Shown: positions 43,714 through 51,880 of the stretch, piece by piece
How positions within the stretch are numbered: position 1 is the first letter of the stretch
How the letters are laid out: each line of letters opens with the position of its first letter
Assembly (NCBI GenBank): GCA_019054805.1
Contig: JAHQIY010000011.1
Location: 1,493,001 to 1,557,000 of the forward strand
Reading direction: 5' to 3'
Origin: Brachionus manjavacas
Taxonomy: Eukaryota > Rotifera > Eurotatoria > Ploima > Brachionidae
DNA length: 64,000 nucleotides
The notes under the pieces: generated by a model
Databases searched by the model: none
Seen by the model: the letters and a program-made list of their open reading frames with translations, nothing else
Told to the model about the DNA's origin: nothing
Translations under genes and position numbers: made by a program

Positions 43714-44195
43714 ATGAATTTTTTGAGCTTTTTTGTTCAATTTTTTGCACTTTTAATCGGTTAATTCAGCATAATTTCTTATTTTTTTTCTTATTCTTTT
43801 ACAATTGCTGTTCTTATTTTAACGTTAGAGTCATTTATTTTTTTTCTGAATAAAAAAATATTTTCAGGTTCATTTAAATTTTGAAACTAATTTTTTAATT
43901 ATTTAAGATTTTTAAATTTTTAAAATTTAATTAATAAAATAAAAATTTGATACTAAATTTTTAATTTAACTTACTAGATAATTAGCTTTTTTTCTTTAAA
44001 AACAATACCACAGTATGATTATTTTTCAATATTTCGAAATCCTAATATATTTCTATATTTAATTTTTTTCATATATTTTTAGTAATAATTTTTAGCCGGA
44101 TAATTATATTTTTTAACGTTTCATCTTTTTAACTCTTTTTAACAATTCAAGAAGTCTTTGTTTTTTACATGAATTGAACATTGGTTCTTAAAAAA
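43714..44195. other. right inverted arm continuation and AT-rich flank
   Basis: Homology to the left arm fades by about 43920. The rest is A/T-rich without features, up to the second MITE. Confidence 0.5.
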
Positions 44196-44488
44196 TAGTG
44201 TTGGGATCCGTACAAGCGGACACTTAACCGGCCAAAATTTTCAGAAACCGTGACCGTGTCCGCATTAGCCGGACAACCTTTAAGCGGGCGGTCTATTTTT
44301 TGGACCTCCAAAATACCAAATGGCCAAATGACCGCCCGCCAATAAGTTGGCCGGTTTTTTGGCCGCCCGTTTTTTTTAGACCGTTTAATTTGGCAGTCCA
44401 AAAAATAGATCGCCTAGCTGACCGGCCAAATGACCGCAAAAAACCATCCGTGTATTGGACCGGTTTGTCTTGACCGTATCCAACACTA
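44196..44488 (-). mobile_element. hAT-type MITE, copy 2 (293 bp)
   Basis: It has perfect TAGTGTTGG...CCAACACTA ends and perfect 8-bp duplications TTAAAAAA (44188-44195, 44489-44496). Its sequence is related to the MITE at 38930-39436 in reverse orientation (shared ATCCGTGTATTGGACCGG and ACCGTGACCGTGTCCG) but is internally shorter. Its own target duplication shows an independent insertion, not a by-product of the inverted duplication. Confidence 0.88.
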
Positions 44489-44796
44489 TTAAAAAACTAG
44501 CTTTAAATAAAAATATCAAACAAAAACTGATACATATTTTTTTTATTATTCATCTCATCAAACATTATTTTTTTTTAATTGAAAAATAAAACATAAATGT
44601 TGTTTTCAGTTCAATTTGCGGAATCGCACCTTATGCATATTTAAAAGTTTATCTTATTTTTTATTTGTAAATTCTGAATAAAATAAATTACTTAAAAATA
44701 ATAAGACTCTTAAATCTTTAAAACTAAATTATAATTGAAAAAAGATTTTGAATTTAATTAATTTTAAGGTTTAATTTATTCTTTTACTATTTTTAC
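44489..44796. other. intergenic region
   Basis: About 300 bp of A/T-rich sequence with no gene seen. Confidence 0.45.
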
Positions 44797-44925
44797 CAGC
44801 TAAATCGTAACAGCAGCTTTTCGACCAAAAGTGGCTTTAATTATTCTGAAAGATTTAAAAGCAGACTTTATGTCGAAGAGGATATTAGTTTTTGAAAACA
44901 GTGTTTATTTGGTCTGCTAGTGCAG
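44797..44925 (+). pseudogene. duplicated 3' end of the ARM-like gene
   Basis: This sequence matches 47097-47224: the last ~34 codons (LNRNSSFSTKSGFNYSERF and on), the TGA stop and about 30 bp of trailer up to the tRNA. Only a few bases differ (for example AACAGTG for AAAAGTG after the stop). The upstream coding region is absent, so it is a fragment duplicated together with the adjacent tRNA-Lys gene. Confidence 0.88.
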
Positions 44926-44998
44926 GCCCGGTTAGCTCAGTCGGTAGAGCGTGAGACTTTTAATCTCAAGGCCAAGGGTTCGAGCCCCTTATCGGGCG
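44926..44998 (+). tRNA. tRNA-Lys(UUU), copy 3
   Basis: It has the same 73-nt sequence as copy 1 by eye, with anticodon TTT. It is followed by AATTTTTTT, a Pol III terminator. It was duplicated together with the tail of the ARM-like gene (compare 47225-47297). Confidence 0.97.
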
Positions 44999-45354
44999 AA
45001 TTTTTTTCCCAAAAAAAAATTAAATTTTTTTTAATCTTCATTTTTGCCAAAAAATAATAAAGGAAAATTTTTTAAAAAAATTTCAATTTTCAATTTTTTC
45101 AATTTTTAATGAAGCAACACAACTTTTTGATAAATTTAATTTGAACAAAAATTTTTTTACTATATAGTTGAATAATTATCTTTATTTTATTTTTTTTATC
45201 ATTATTGTTCTTTTTATTTTTATTAATAAAAGGAGAGTTAATCAGTCTTAACAAGATAGGAGCACTAGCCTGTTGATTAACCTTGAAATTGAAAAATTTT
45301 CTTTTTTTTCTTTTTGTAAAAAAATATTAAAGGAAAATTTTTGAAAAAAAAATT
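44999..45354. other. spacer of convergent tRNA pair
   Basis: 356 bp of A/T-rich sequence. The last ~65 bp (TAAAAAAATATTAAAGGAAA and on) is shared with the segment before the tRNA at 50940, again showing segmental copying. Confidence 0.55.
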
Positions 45355-45427
45355 CGCCCGATAAGGGGCTCGAACCCTTGGCCTTGAGATTAAAAGTCTC
45401 ACGCTCTACCGACTGAGCTAACCGGGC
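45355..45427 (-). tRNA. tRNA-Lys(UUU), copy 4
   Basis: The same 73-nt gene on the minus strand, convergent with copy 3. The cloverleaf is intact and a T-run follows on its strand. Confidence 0.97.
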
Positions 45428-45847
45428 CTTACCATCCAACTTACAAATTCTCAAAATTTATTAATATCTAGGTTGGCAAATCATAATTTTCCTTATCTAA
45501 TATAATTATTAGAACAAACCCATTTAAAAGTTTAATATTAACCTTTTCGGTAGTTTTTCCTAATGAATCATATTTAAATAAATTTTATTCTTGATTTAAC
45601 TAAAACAAAAATCCTGAACCATTGTTTTTCCTAGAATTAAAATTTCTAAATTTTGAAATTTAATATCTTTCGAGTATAATTTATAATACTTTTAATTTAA
45701 AACACAGTAAGCAAGATAAAATCCTCGAGAGAGAGAGAGGTTCATTTTAATTACCAAAATCCTAATTTCAAGCCTTGTATAATTCACTTTTTCAGTTAAA
45801 ATTATAAAATTTAAATCCGTCTTTTATTTTTCCACAAGCTCATTAAT
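45428..45847. other. upstream region of the ARM-like gene
   Basis: A/T-rich with a short (GA)n run at about 45728-45740. No promoter element can be assigned. Confidence 0.45.
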
Positions 45848-47194
45848 ATGAACAAAATTTTTAAATTAACCAAACTTCCACATATCTCGGAAAATGTGGA
45901 GATTCAATCGGACCACAAGGACGACAATGTCACCTTTATAGAACAAGTCAACTTTTTGATATATCTAAAAAGTCCTTGGAAACTAATCAACAACTGTCCA
46001 GCAGAAACATTAAATTGTTTAAACCGAATAATAGACTTTAGCTTCAAGAACACCACATCATTCGACCATTTAAGTGAGGAAAAAAAAAATGACCTAATCG
46101 AAATTCTAATCGACTACTTTAAATACATTCACGAGTCATTGCATGAATCTTTTCAAAAATCATTTTCAAAAAAGTCCCCAAAAACCATCATTTTTGACGG
46201 ATTAACTCAAAACAAAATTCAAATTTTGCTCAAATTTTCCCTTATTATGTGGACATGGGCAGACAAATCGGTCGATTTTTGTACCAGAATGCATGAGACA
46301 AAATTTGTGCGGGTTCTATTTAAGTTTTTGAATGATTCCATTTTGGTGGAAAGCATTCTGAGCCATTTGAGCTCGAATGACATGTACCTCAACCTGGCTC
46401 TAAGCTACAAGTCATTTTTAGGCCTGGTTCACAATCTAAGCAAGCATGAACAGCTTTTTCCGGATCAATGGAAAGACACAAGTTGCATTAGCTGCTTGCT
46501 CAATCTGTCACACGAATTCCGGAATTTGAAATTTTTGGAAATTCGCATGCTAGTCTATTTTTCATTGATAAATTTGTCGAATGACCAAGCTGAATTGTCT
46601 GAGATTCGACAAGTGGTTGAAGATGTTGTCTATCTTATTTCAAAGTGTTCGGCAAAAATCGTTCTTGAAGAGGCAAAAATGAGACGGGTCTATAAAATAG
46701 AAAATGAGGGTTTAAAAGAAATAGCAGTTGTTTGTTCAAATGAGATTCTATGGCGGCTGACAGAACTGTTGAATTTTTTATTAAAGGCAGTTGACTTAAA
46801 TGAAAAGCTTAAGTATGACATTTATGAAGGCATGAACGGGAAAGTGTGCTTGTCTAGGATTTTGTATTACGGAAATATATTTGAAAAAGAACATGCTCTT
46901 AAACTTTTATGGAAATTAAGTATGGATGAATTTGTTGCCAATATGATTCGGAATGATTTGAGTCTTTACTCGTATTTGTTGGGTCTTTCCAAAAATCAGT
47001 TTAACAAAAATAAAACACTACTAAAATATTCAAATTATATTTTGTTCCTATTGGGTCCAAATGGTACTGCGACCAAAGTGGTCAGCATAAATCAGGAACT
47101 AAATCGTAACAGCAGCTTTTCGACCAAAAGTGGCTTTAATTATTCTGAAAGATTTAAAAGCAGACTTTATGTCGAAGAGGATATTAGTTTTTGA
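45848..47194 (+). CDS. ARM/HEAT-like alpha-helical repeat protein
   Basis: A single open frame from ATG 45848 to TGA gives 448 residues. The protein is almost wholly helical in pattern, with repeated Leu-rich amphipathic segments (for example LEIRMLVYFSLINLSNDQAE, EHALKLLWKLSMDEFVANMI, SYLLGLSKNQ). The LLWKLS and SLINLSND segments recall armadillo repeats. The last 40 residues are Ser/Asn-rich and probably disordered. There is no signal peptide, membrane segment or enzymatic motif. ARM arrays of this kind often precede a TIR or other effector domain, but none is present here. Its 3' end lies 30 bp from a tRNA-Lys gene and has been copied with it to 44797 and, inverted, to about 51013. The exact family is not recognised. 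Confidence 0.75.
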   Translation: MNKIFKLTKLPHISENVEIQSDHKDDNVTFIEQVNFLIYLKSPWKLINNCPAETLNCLNRIIDFSFKNTTSFDHLSEEKKNDLIEILIDYFKYIHESLHESFQKSFSKKSPKTIIFDGLTQNKIQILLKFSLIMWTWADKSVDFCTRMHETKFVRVLFKFLNDSILVESILSHLSSNDMYLNLALSYKSFLGLVHNLSKHEQLFPDQWKDTSCISCLLNLSHEFRNLKFLEIRMLVYFSLINLSNDQAELSEIRQVVEDVVYLISKCSAKIVLEEAKMRRVYKIENEGLKEIAVVCSNEILWRLTELLNFLLKAVDLNEKLKYDIYEGMNGKVCLSRILYYGNIFEKEHALKLLWKLSMDEFVANMIRNDLSLYSYLLGLSKNQFNKNKTLLKYSNYILFLLGPNGTATKVVSINQELNRNSSFSTKSGFNYSERFKSRLYVEEDISF

Positions 47195-47224
47195 AAAAAG
47201 TGTTTATTTGGTCTACTAGTGCAG

Positions 47225-47297
47225 GCCCGGTTAGCTCAGTCGGTAGAGCGTGAGACTTTTAATCTCAAGGCCAAGGGTTCGAGCCCCTTATCGGGCG
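47225..47297 (+). tRNA. tRNA-Lys(UUU), copy 5
   Basis: An intact 73-nt tRNA-Lys, anticodon TTT, 30 bp after the stop codon of the ARM-like gene and on the same strand. A T-run follows. It is the likely source context for copies 3 and 10. Confidence 0.97.
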
Positions 47298-47382
47298 AAT
47301 TTTTTTTTTTTAAATTTTCCTTTATTATTTTTTTACAATGTGAGAATTTAAAAAAATTTTAATTTTTTTTGGGAAAAAAATT

Positions 47383-47455
47383 CGCCCGATAAGGGGCTCG
47401 AACCCTTGGCCTTGAGATTAAAAGTCTCACGCTCTACCGACTGAGCTAACCGGGC
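47383..47455 (-). tRNA. tRNA-Lys(UUU), copy 6
   Basis: Intact and convergent with copy 5, with only 85 bp between them. This is the tightest inverted pair and could form a long cruciform. Confidence 0.97.
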
Positions 47456-47551
47456 CTGTACTCTCATACTAATAATTACAGTATTTTATTTTTTAATTAT
47501 TCAAATCATAGACAATAACTTGTTAATTCAAAACTCTATTTGGTTTTTTAT

Positions 47552-47860
47552 TTAATTTACATTTAAAAATTTTAATAAATTTAAGACAATTTTATTTTTT
47601 ATTTTCAAAATTAATTGTAAAGCATTAGAGGCCAGACCACACCTTAGGCCTATAGTTTCCAAGCTAAAATCTATGAATGATTGAATAGATCCTGAATAGC
47701 TTGATTCTGAGATCTTAAAAGTTTCAAGCAAATGATGATGAATCAAATTTTGAATTTCTTCCAGTGTTAAAACAATGATTGAAAAACTTTCTAATTTCAC
47801 AAGCCATGCTCCAAGTGTTTTTTTTGGATTTGTTAACTCACACGCTCTTTATGGCAAAGA
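47552..47860 (-). CDS. hypothetical small protein or exon
   Basis: The minus strand is open for about 100 codons ending at TAA near 47552, with no ATG near its upstream end. It encodes WLVKLESFSIIVLTLEEIQN and later FIDFSLETIGLRC. The composition is more protein-like than most A/T frames, but no motif or splice partner is recognised. It could be an exon or a chance frame. Confidence 0.2.
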
Positions 47861-48035
47861 CTAGAATAGAAAATGCTAAATTTCGTGCTAATATCCACAT
47901 GAGCCATCCACACTGCTAGAATCGGCTTACGATTTTGACAATAAAATCAACTATAAAAATGCACTGAAAATTGATCATTCTTTATAATTTTTTGTCAAAC
48001 AAAAAAAGATAAAGCTTAGCATTTCAAAACTGAAA
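47861..48035. other. upstream region of the coiled-coil gene
   Basis: Short A/T-rich region. No specific element is recognised. Confidence 0.4.
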
Positions 48036-49409
48036 ATGATGTACCAAATTGAAAACCAACCAACTCAATTGAAAGAGAAAATTCAACAATCTGTTGCTCA
48101 AATCCCAAGAATGATGGAGCACACCCAAAAGAGATTCCCAGTCTCTCCAATTCCAATTGACGAAAAACACCAAGAGTTCAACTTGGAAAAGAGAATCGAA
48201 AAGGAAGACTATGTCAAGCAAATAAAAGATTTGGTCGGTCAAGTCCAAAACATGTTGCTCGGTCACGAACAACAACAGACCAAAGCCGAACACCAAGCTT
48301 TGTTGAGACATGTCCGCGACATCCAAGCCCAAGTCGACACCATCAGACAACCTGAAACAATCAAGACCGAAAAAATTCAAGAGCCTGTCAAGAAAATCAG
48401 CCAGGAACTCATTGGTGAGCAAAGCTACCAACCAAGAACTTATGAGACCACCCCAATTGAATTGATGGCTGAGCCGATCAGAGCTGAACAAATGGACAGA
48501 AAACTCTGGATCGAAAAGCGAAAACAATTGATCGAGAAGTTGATCCAAAAGATCCGAGTCTTCGAAGATCTATTGGTTGAGAAAATGTACGAATTTGTGC
48601 ACCAAAGCATCAAAATGGAACAATTCCACTTCGATTTGGAAAGAGAATTGTTCGAGCAAATCAAAAAGAGATTTGCTGAGTTGGAAGAACATTTCTACAT
48701 GTACGGCTATGAGCAAGAGTGCCATCAACGTCACATCAAAATGTTTGTTTTGTTGAGAAAACAAGTCAAGCAAATTGAAGAGCTCTTTTACCAAATCGCT
48801 GGCCAAACCACTGATTTGAGAGCTTTGAAGGGAAAAGAACAATTCTACCGTGATCAATACCAATATGTGTTGGAGAAGGTGCGCGGATTCAGAGCTTTGT
48901 TGCAAGAAGTCTTCTACTACACTTGCCCAGAGAGCTGTGAGCCAAGAACCGAGAGATTCGAGACCACTTTTGCCATCGAGCCATTGACCAAATTGTTCAA
49001 CTTGATCAGCTTCCCAATGTTCTATGATGAAGAGGAAATCTTCGGCAGACAAATCAAAGAGACCGAAAAGACTGCTCTATTGAGAAAAGAGTTGGAAGAA
49101 ATCAAATTGGCCAAGCAAGAATTGGAAATGAGATTGTACGAGACCGACCGCAAAGTCGAAAAATTCAAGCGTCACATTGAGTTGTTGGAAAAGAGCCCAA
49201 AGACCGAGCAATTCGAATACAAGCCACAACAACAAATCAGAGCTGAATTTGTTCAATACACCAAGCCAGAAGAGGAGCTGATCAAAATTAGCTTGAAGCC
49301 AACTCAACAACAAACATGGTACACCACTGTTGAGCCAAGACAATGGACTGGCAAATTCTATGAACAAGAACAACAAATTCAAAGACAACCAATCACCAAA
49401 TATTTCTAA
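48036..49409 (+). CDS. Gln/Glu-rich coiled-coil protein, probably highly expressed
   Basis: ATG at 48036 (CTGAAAATGATG) to TAA gives 457 residues without introns. It is rich in Gln, Glu, Lys and Arg. Heptad-like helical stretches lie at about 55-110, 155-235 and 330-395 (LLRKELEEIKLAKQELEMRL). Pro-rich linkers (FPVSPIPI, ETTPIELMAEPI) separate them, and there is a Tyr/Gln-rich tail ending in KYF. It has no signal peptide, membrane segment or enzyme motif. Codon use is strongly biased (TTG for Leu, AGA for Arg, CAA for Gln, AAG/AAA for Lys) and G+C is higher than in the flanks, the style of an abundant structural protein. The FAS-derived gene downstream has the same bias and Gln richness. The family is unknown; a filament or cortical role would be a guess. 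Confidence 0.8.
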   Translation: MMYQIENQPTQLKEKIQQSVAQIPRMMEHTQKRFPVSPIPIDEKHQEFNLEKRIEKEDYVKQIKDLVGQVQNMLLGHEQQQTKAEHQALLRHVRDIQAQVDTIRQPETIKTEKIQEPVKKISQELIGEQSYQPRTYETTPIELMAEPIRAEQMDRKLWIEKRKQLIEKLIQKIRVFEDLLVEKMYEFVHQSIKMEQFHFDLERELFEQIKKRFAELEEHFYMYGYEQECHQRHIKMFVLLRKQVKQIEELFYQIAGQTTDLRALKGKEQFYRDQYQYVLEKVRGFRALLQEVFYYTCPESCEPRTERFETTFAIEPLTKLFNLISFPMFYDEEEIFGRQIKETEKTALLRKELEEIKLAKQELEMRLYETDRKVEKFKRHIELLEKSPKTEQFEYKPQQQIRAEFVQYTKPEEELIKISLKPTQQQTWYTTVEPRQWTGKFYEQEQQIQRQPITKYF

Positions 49410-50321
49410 ATTTTAGTTTATTACTCACATTTTAGCCTTTTATATAGCATTCATATTTTAAAATAAAGTTTTATTTTAAAAAATTTTAATTTTCAAAAAT
49501 TATCTATCTCAAAGCACAACAAAATAGCTTGTGATTAAATTGTTAAGCTTGTTGAATAGTCACCACCTTTTTGGCTATTTTTAGAGACCTTTATAAATTA
49601 TTTGCTTAAATTTAGCTTTAACGGGATAAATAAAATCAGAAAAAATTAATTAATTCCGAGTTTGATTTTAATAGGTGAACTACAAACTTTGCAAAAATTT
49701 TCATAGTAAAGAAAATATGATATGAATATAGCAAATGGGTAGTGGAATTTTTCCGATTTATGATGTACATTTTTATCCGACAACTGATTCTAACACGTGT
49801 CTAGAACTTAAAAGGTCCTCGATAAAGAAAACTTATTATCAATCACTTAAAAAACAAAATACTCAATTATTAAAATTTTTAGCTTTTTATTTTTAAGTTG
49901 GCGTCACTACGTTAAATTCATTTTTGAAATAAAATTGAAAATTATGAATATTATTTGCTTTTAAATATGATCTCAAAATACCATAAATTGGCAAAATTTA
50001 GCCCATTAGCTATATTAACATCATAATTTTTAACTTTAAAAATTTTTGCAAAAATTTATGATACACTGATTGAACAAATTTCTTGAATTTTTGGATATAG
50101 AAAAAACATCTTTATTTAAAATTTAAAAAAGTAACTGTAAATGTTATTGAATATTACCACATGAGTTTAAGTGGGAAATTTGTTCGACATCTGAGCCCGA
50201 AAAAAAAGCATTAAACAATCTGAATCTGAAATTCTACTTCTAATGACAGCGTTTTATCGTACCATAATCTAAATAAAAAAAACTTTATTACATTATAATT
50301 TACAAAAAAATTGAAAAAATT
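49410..50321. other. intergenic region
   Basis: There is an AATAAAGTTTT polyadenylation-like signal at about 49461. The remainder is A/T-rich; the word AATAGGTGAACTACAAA near 49670 relates to the 34.6-kb repeat. No gene is seen. Confidence 0.5.
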
Positions 50322-50361
50322 CGCACGATAAGGCCAAGAATTCGGGCCCCTTATCGGGTGA
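50322..50361. pseudogene. collapsed inverted tRNA-Lys remnant
   Basis: The sequence TCGCACGATAAGG is joined to GCCAAGAATTCGGGCCCC and TTATCGGGTGAA. This is the 3' end of a minus-strand copy abutting the 3' half of a plus-strand copy, with several mutations. It looks like a convergent pair whose centre was deleted. Confidence 0.7.
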
Positions 50362-50441
50362 ATTTTTTCTTCAAAATATTATTCTTTAATATTTTTCCAA
50401 TATGGCAATGTAAAAATTTTTTTATTTTTTGAAAAAAAATT

Positions 50442-50514
50442 CGCCCGATAAGGGGCTCGAACCCTTGGCCTTGAGATTAAAAGTCTCACGCTCTACCGAC
50501 TGAGCTAACCGGGC
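50442..50514 (-). tRNA. tRNA-Lys(UUU), copy 8
   Basis: Intact 73-nt tRNA-Lys on the minus strand; same sequence as the others by eye. Its plus-strand partner is the collapsed remnant at 50322-50361. Confidence 0.96.
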
Positions 50515-50796
50515 TTAATTTTCTCTGCTTTTAAAGTGCTTTCTATTAATAAAACTCAATAAAATCTTTCAATTTTTAAATATAAAGTTTTAAAAATTTT
50601 AATATAATATATGCTTTAATGGTCAGAAAATTCGAATAAATTAATTAGATGAATTTGTTGAAATGATTTTTACAACATGGTCAAAAAAATAATATAAAGT
50701 TTAAATTTTTTGAGTATTTAAAGACTGTTCATGGATTAAAGTTTAGTTGAGTAAATAGTTTCATGTATGAATTTGGTAAAATACAGAAAAGACAAG
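50515..50796. other. spacer
   Basis: About 280 bp of A/T-rich sequence, no features. Confidence 0.5.
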
Positions 50797-50854
50797 GCCC
50801 AATTAGCTGAATTGGTAGAGCGTGAGACCTTTAATCTCATGGGCAAGGGTTCGA
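50797..50854 (+). pseudogene. truncated tRNA-Lys pseudogene
   Basis: It starts GCCCAATTAGCTGAATTGG and retains D and anticodon arms (loop CCTTTAA, so U33 is lost). It breaks off inside the T arm at GGGTTCGA, after which a T-run begins. The acceptor stem cannot form. It is the plus-strand partner of the intact copy at 50940. Confidence 0.85.
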
Positions 50855-50939
50855 AATTTTTTTTTCAAAAAAAATCAAATTTTTTTAAATTTTCATTTTG
50901 TAAAAAAATATTAAAGGAAAATTTTTTGAAAAAAAAATT

Positions 50940-51012
50940 CGCCCGATAAGGGGCTCGAACCCTTGGCCTTGAGATTAAAAGTCTCACGCTCTACCGACTG
51001 AGCTAACCGGGC
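50940..51012 (-). tRNA. tRNA-Lys(UUU), copy 10
   Basis: Intact 73-nt tRNA-Lys on the minus strand. Upstream of it (51013-51090, minus) lies an inverted copy of the ARM-like gene's 3' end. Confidence 0.97.
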
Positions 51013-51090
51013 CTGCACTAGCAGACCAAATAAACACTGTTTTCAAAAACTAATATCCTCTTCAACATAAAGTCTGCTTTTAAAGCAACT
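51013..51090 (-). pseudogene. inverted copy of the ARM-like gene's 3' end
   Basis: On the minus strand this repeats the last ~20 codons, the stop and the trailer of the gene at 45848-47194 (for example TTGGTCTGCTAGTGCAGGCC before the tRNA). The trailer AACAGTGTTT matches the 44.9-kb copy rather than the 47.2-kb one. It diverges after about 78 bp. Confidence 0.82.
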
Positions 51091-51880
51091 TTTGGTGAAA
51101 TCTAATAAAAAAGAATTTGTAATCGTTTTTGTTTGCCTAATAATTTCTCTTAGAACAATGTTTAAATTTAAAGTATCATTTAATGGAAAGTTTTAATTAA
51201 AAAGTCTAGAGACCATTTGATTTCAAGTTTTCAATTTAAAATTAATTAAATTACTATTCTTTGTTCATAGGCTTAAGCATAATTTTATTTAAAAATGAAA
51301 ATTTTATTTTTTTTGACTAATTTTTTAAATTTGTAAAAGTGATAATTATTGAATTTTCTATTCAAAATTAAGCTTAAGATTGATCTAATAATTTTGTAAT
51401 TTTAAGTGAGAAAACTTCGTAATTAGAAAAAAAATTAAAGTTGAAGCGAGATATTCTCTCAAGTAAGTTTGAACATTTATTTTTAGTAATAAAATTTTAT
51501 TTGATTTCAATTTCAAGTGATTTCATGATTTTTGTTTCATTCGAAAGAATTTGATTTAAACTTGTATGTTTCAAATACTAGATAGTGCTATAATGCAGCG
51601 TGTTCAAATTTAACCAAAGTGCTAGATTTCCATTCAAAAACTTTTTCATGTGGGATTTAAATAAAGAAAATCATGATATTTTTAGACAATTATCAAAAGT
51701 TTTTAATATTTCCAAATACCTAATCAAAATTTGCTATAAAAGCACTGAATAAAATTTTAAATTTAATTTTATTTAATTTTTCAATAAGAAAATAGATAAG
51801 CCAAACGTAAAAAAAATTAATTTGATCTTTTTTAGAAACCTAACTTATTGTTATTTTTATTTATTGCTATCTATTCTAAA
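51091..51880. other. upstream region of the FAS-derived gene
   Basis: A/T-rich, no gene. An AG after a T-run at 51834-51835 could be a 3' splice site of a 5' UTR intron just before the start codon at 51881. Confidence 0.4.

Noticed and set aside
44165..44401. 78-codon frame inside MITE copy 2
   Set aside because: It is a by-product of the GC-rich terminal repeats and is not conserved in copy 1.
38930..44488. MITE pair as ends of one large composite transposon
   Set aside because: Each MITE has its own complete 8-bp duplication, so they are independent insertions.
45248..45454. Minus-strand frame across the tRNA at 45355
   Set aside because: It reads through a tRNA-Lys gene; the same peptide appears wherever the tRNA does, so it is not a protein gene.
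48024..49388. Minus-strand frames of 74-174 codons over the coiled-coil gene
   Set aside because: They are Leu/Phe-rich antisense shadows of the CAA/TTG-rich coding strand.
36235..51012. Repeated 73-bp units as a CRISPR-like array
   Set aside because: The units fold as tRNA-Lys, alternate in orientation and have irregular spacers; the window is eukaryotic.
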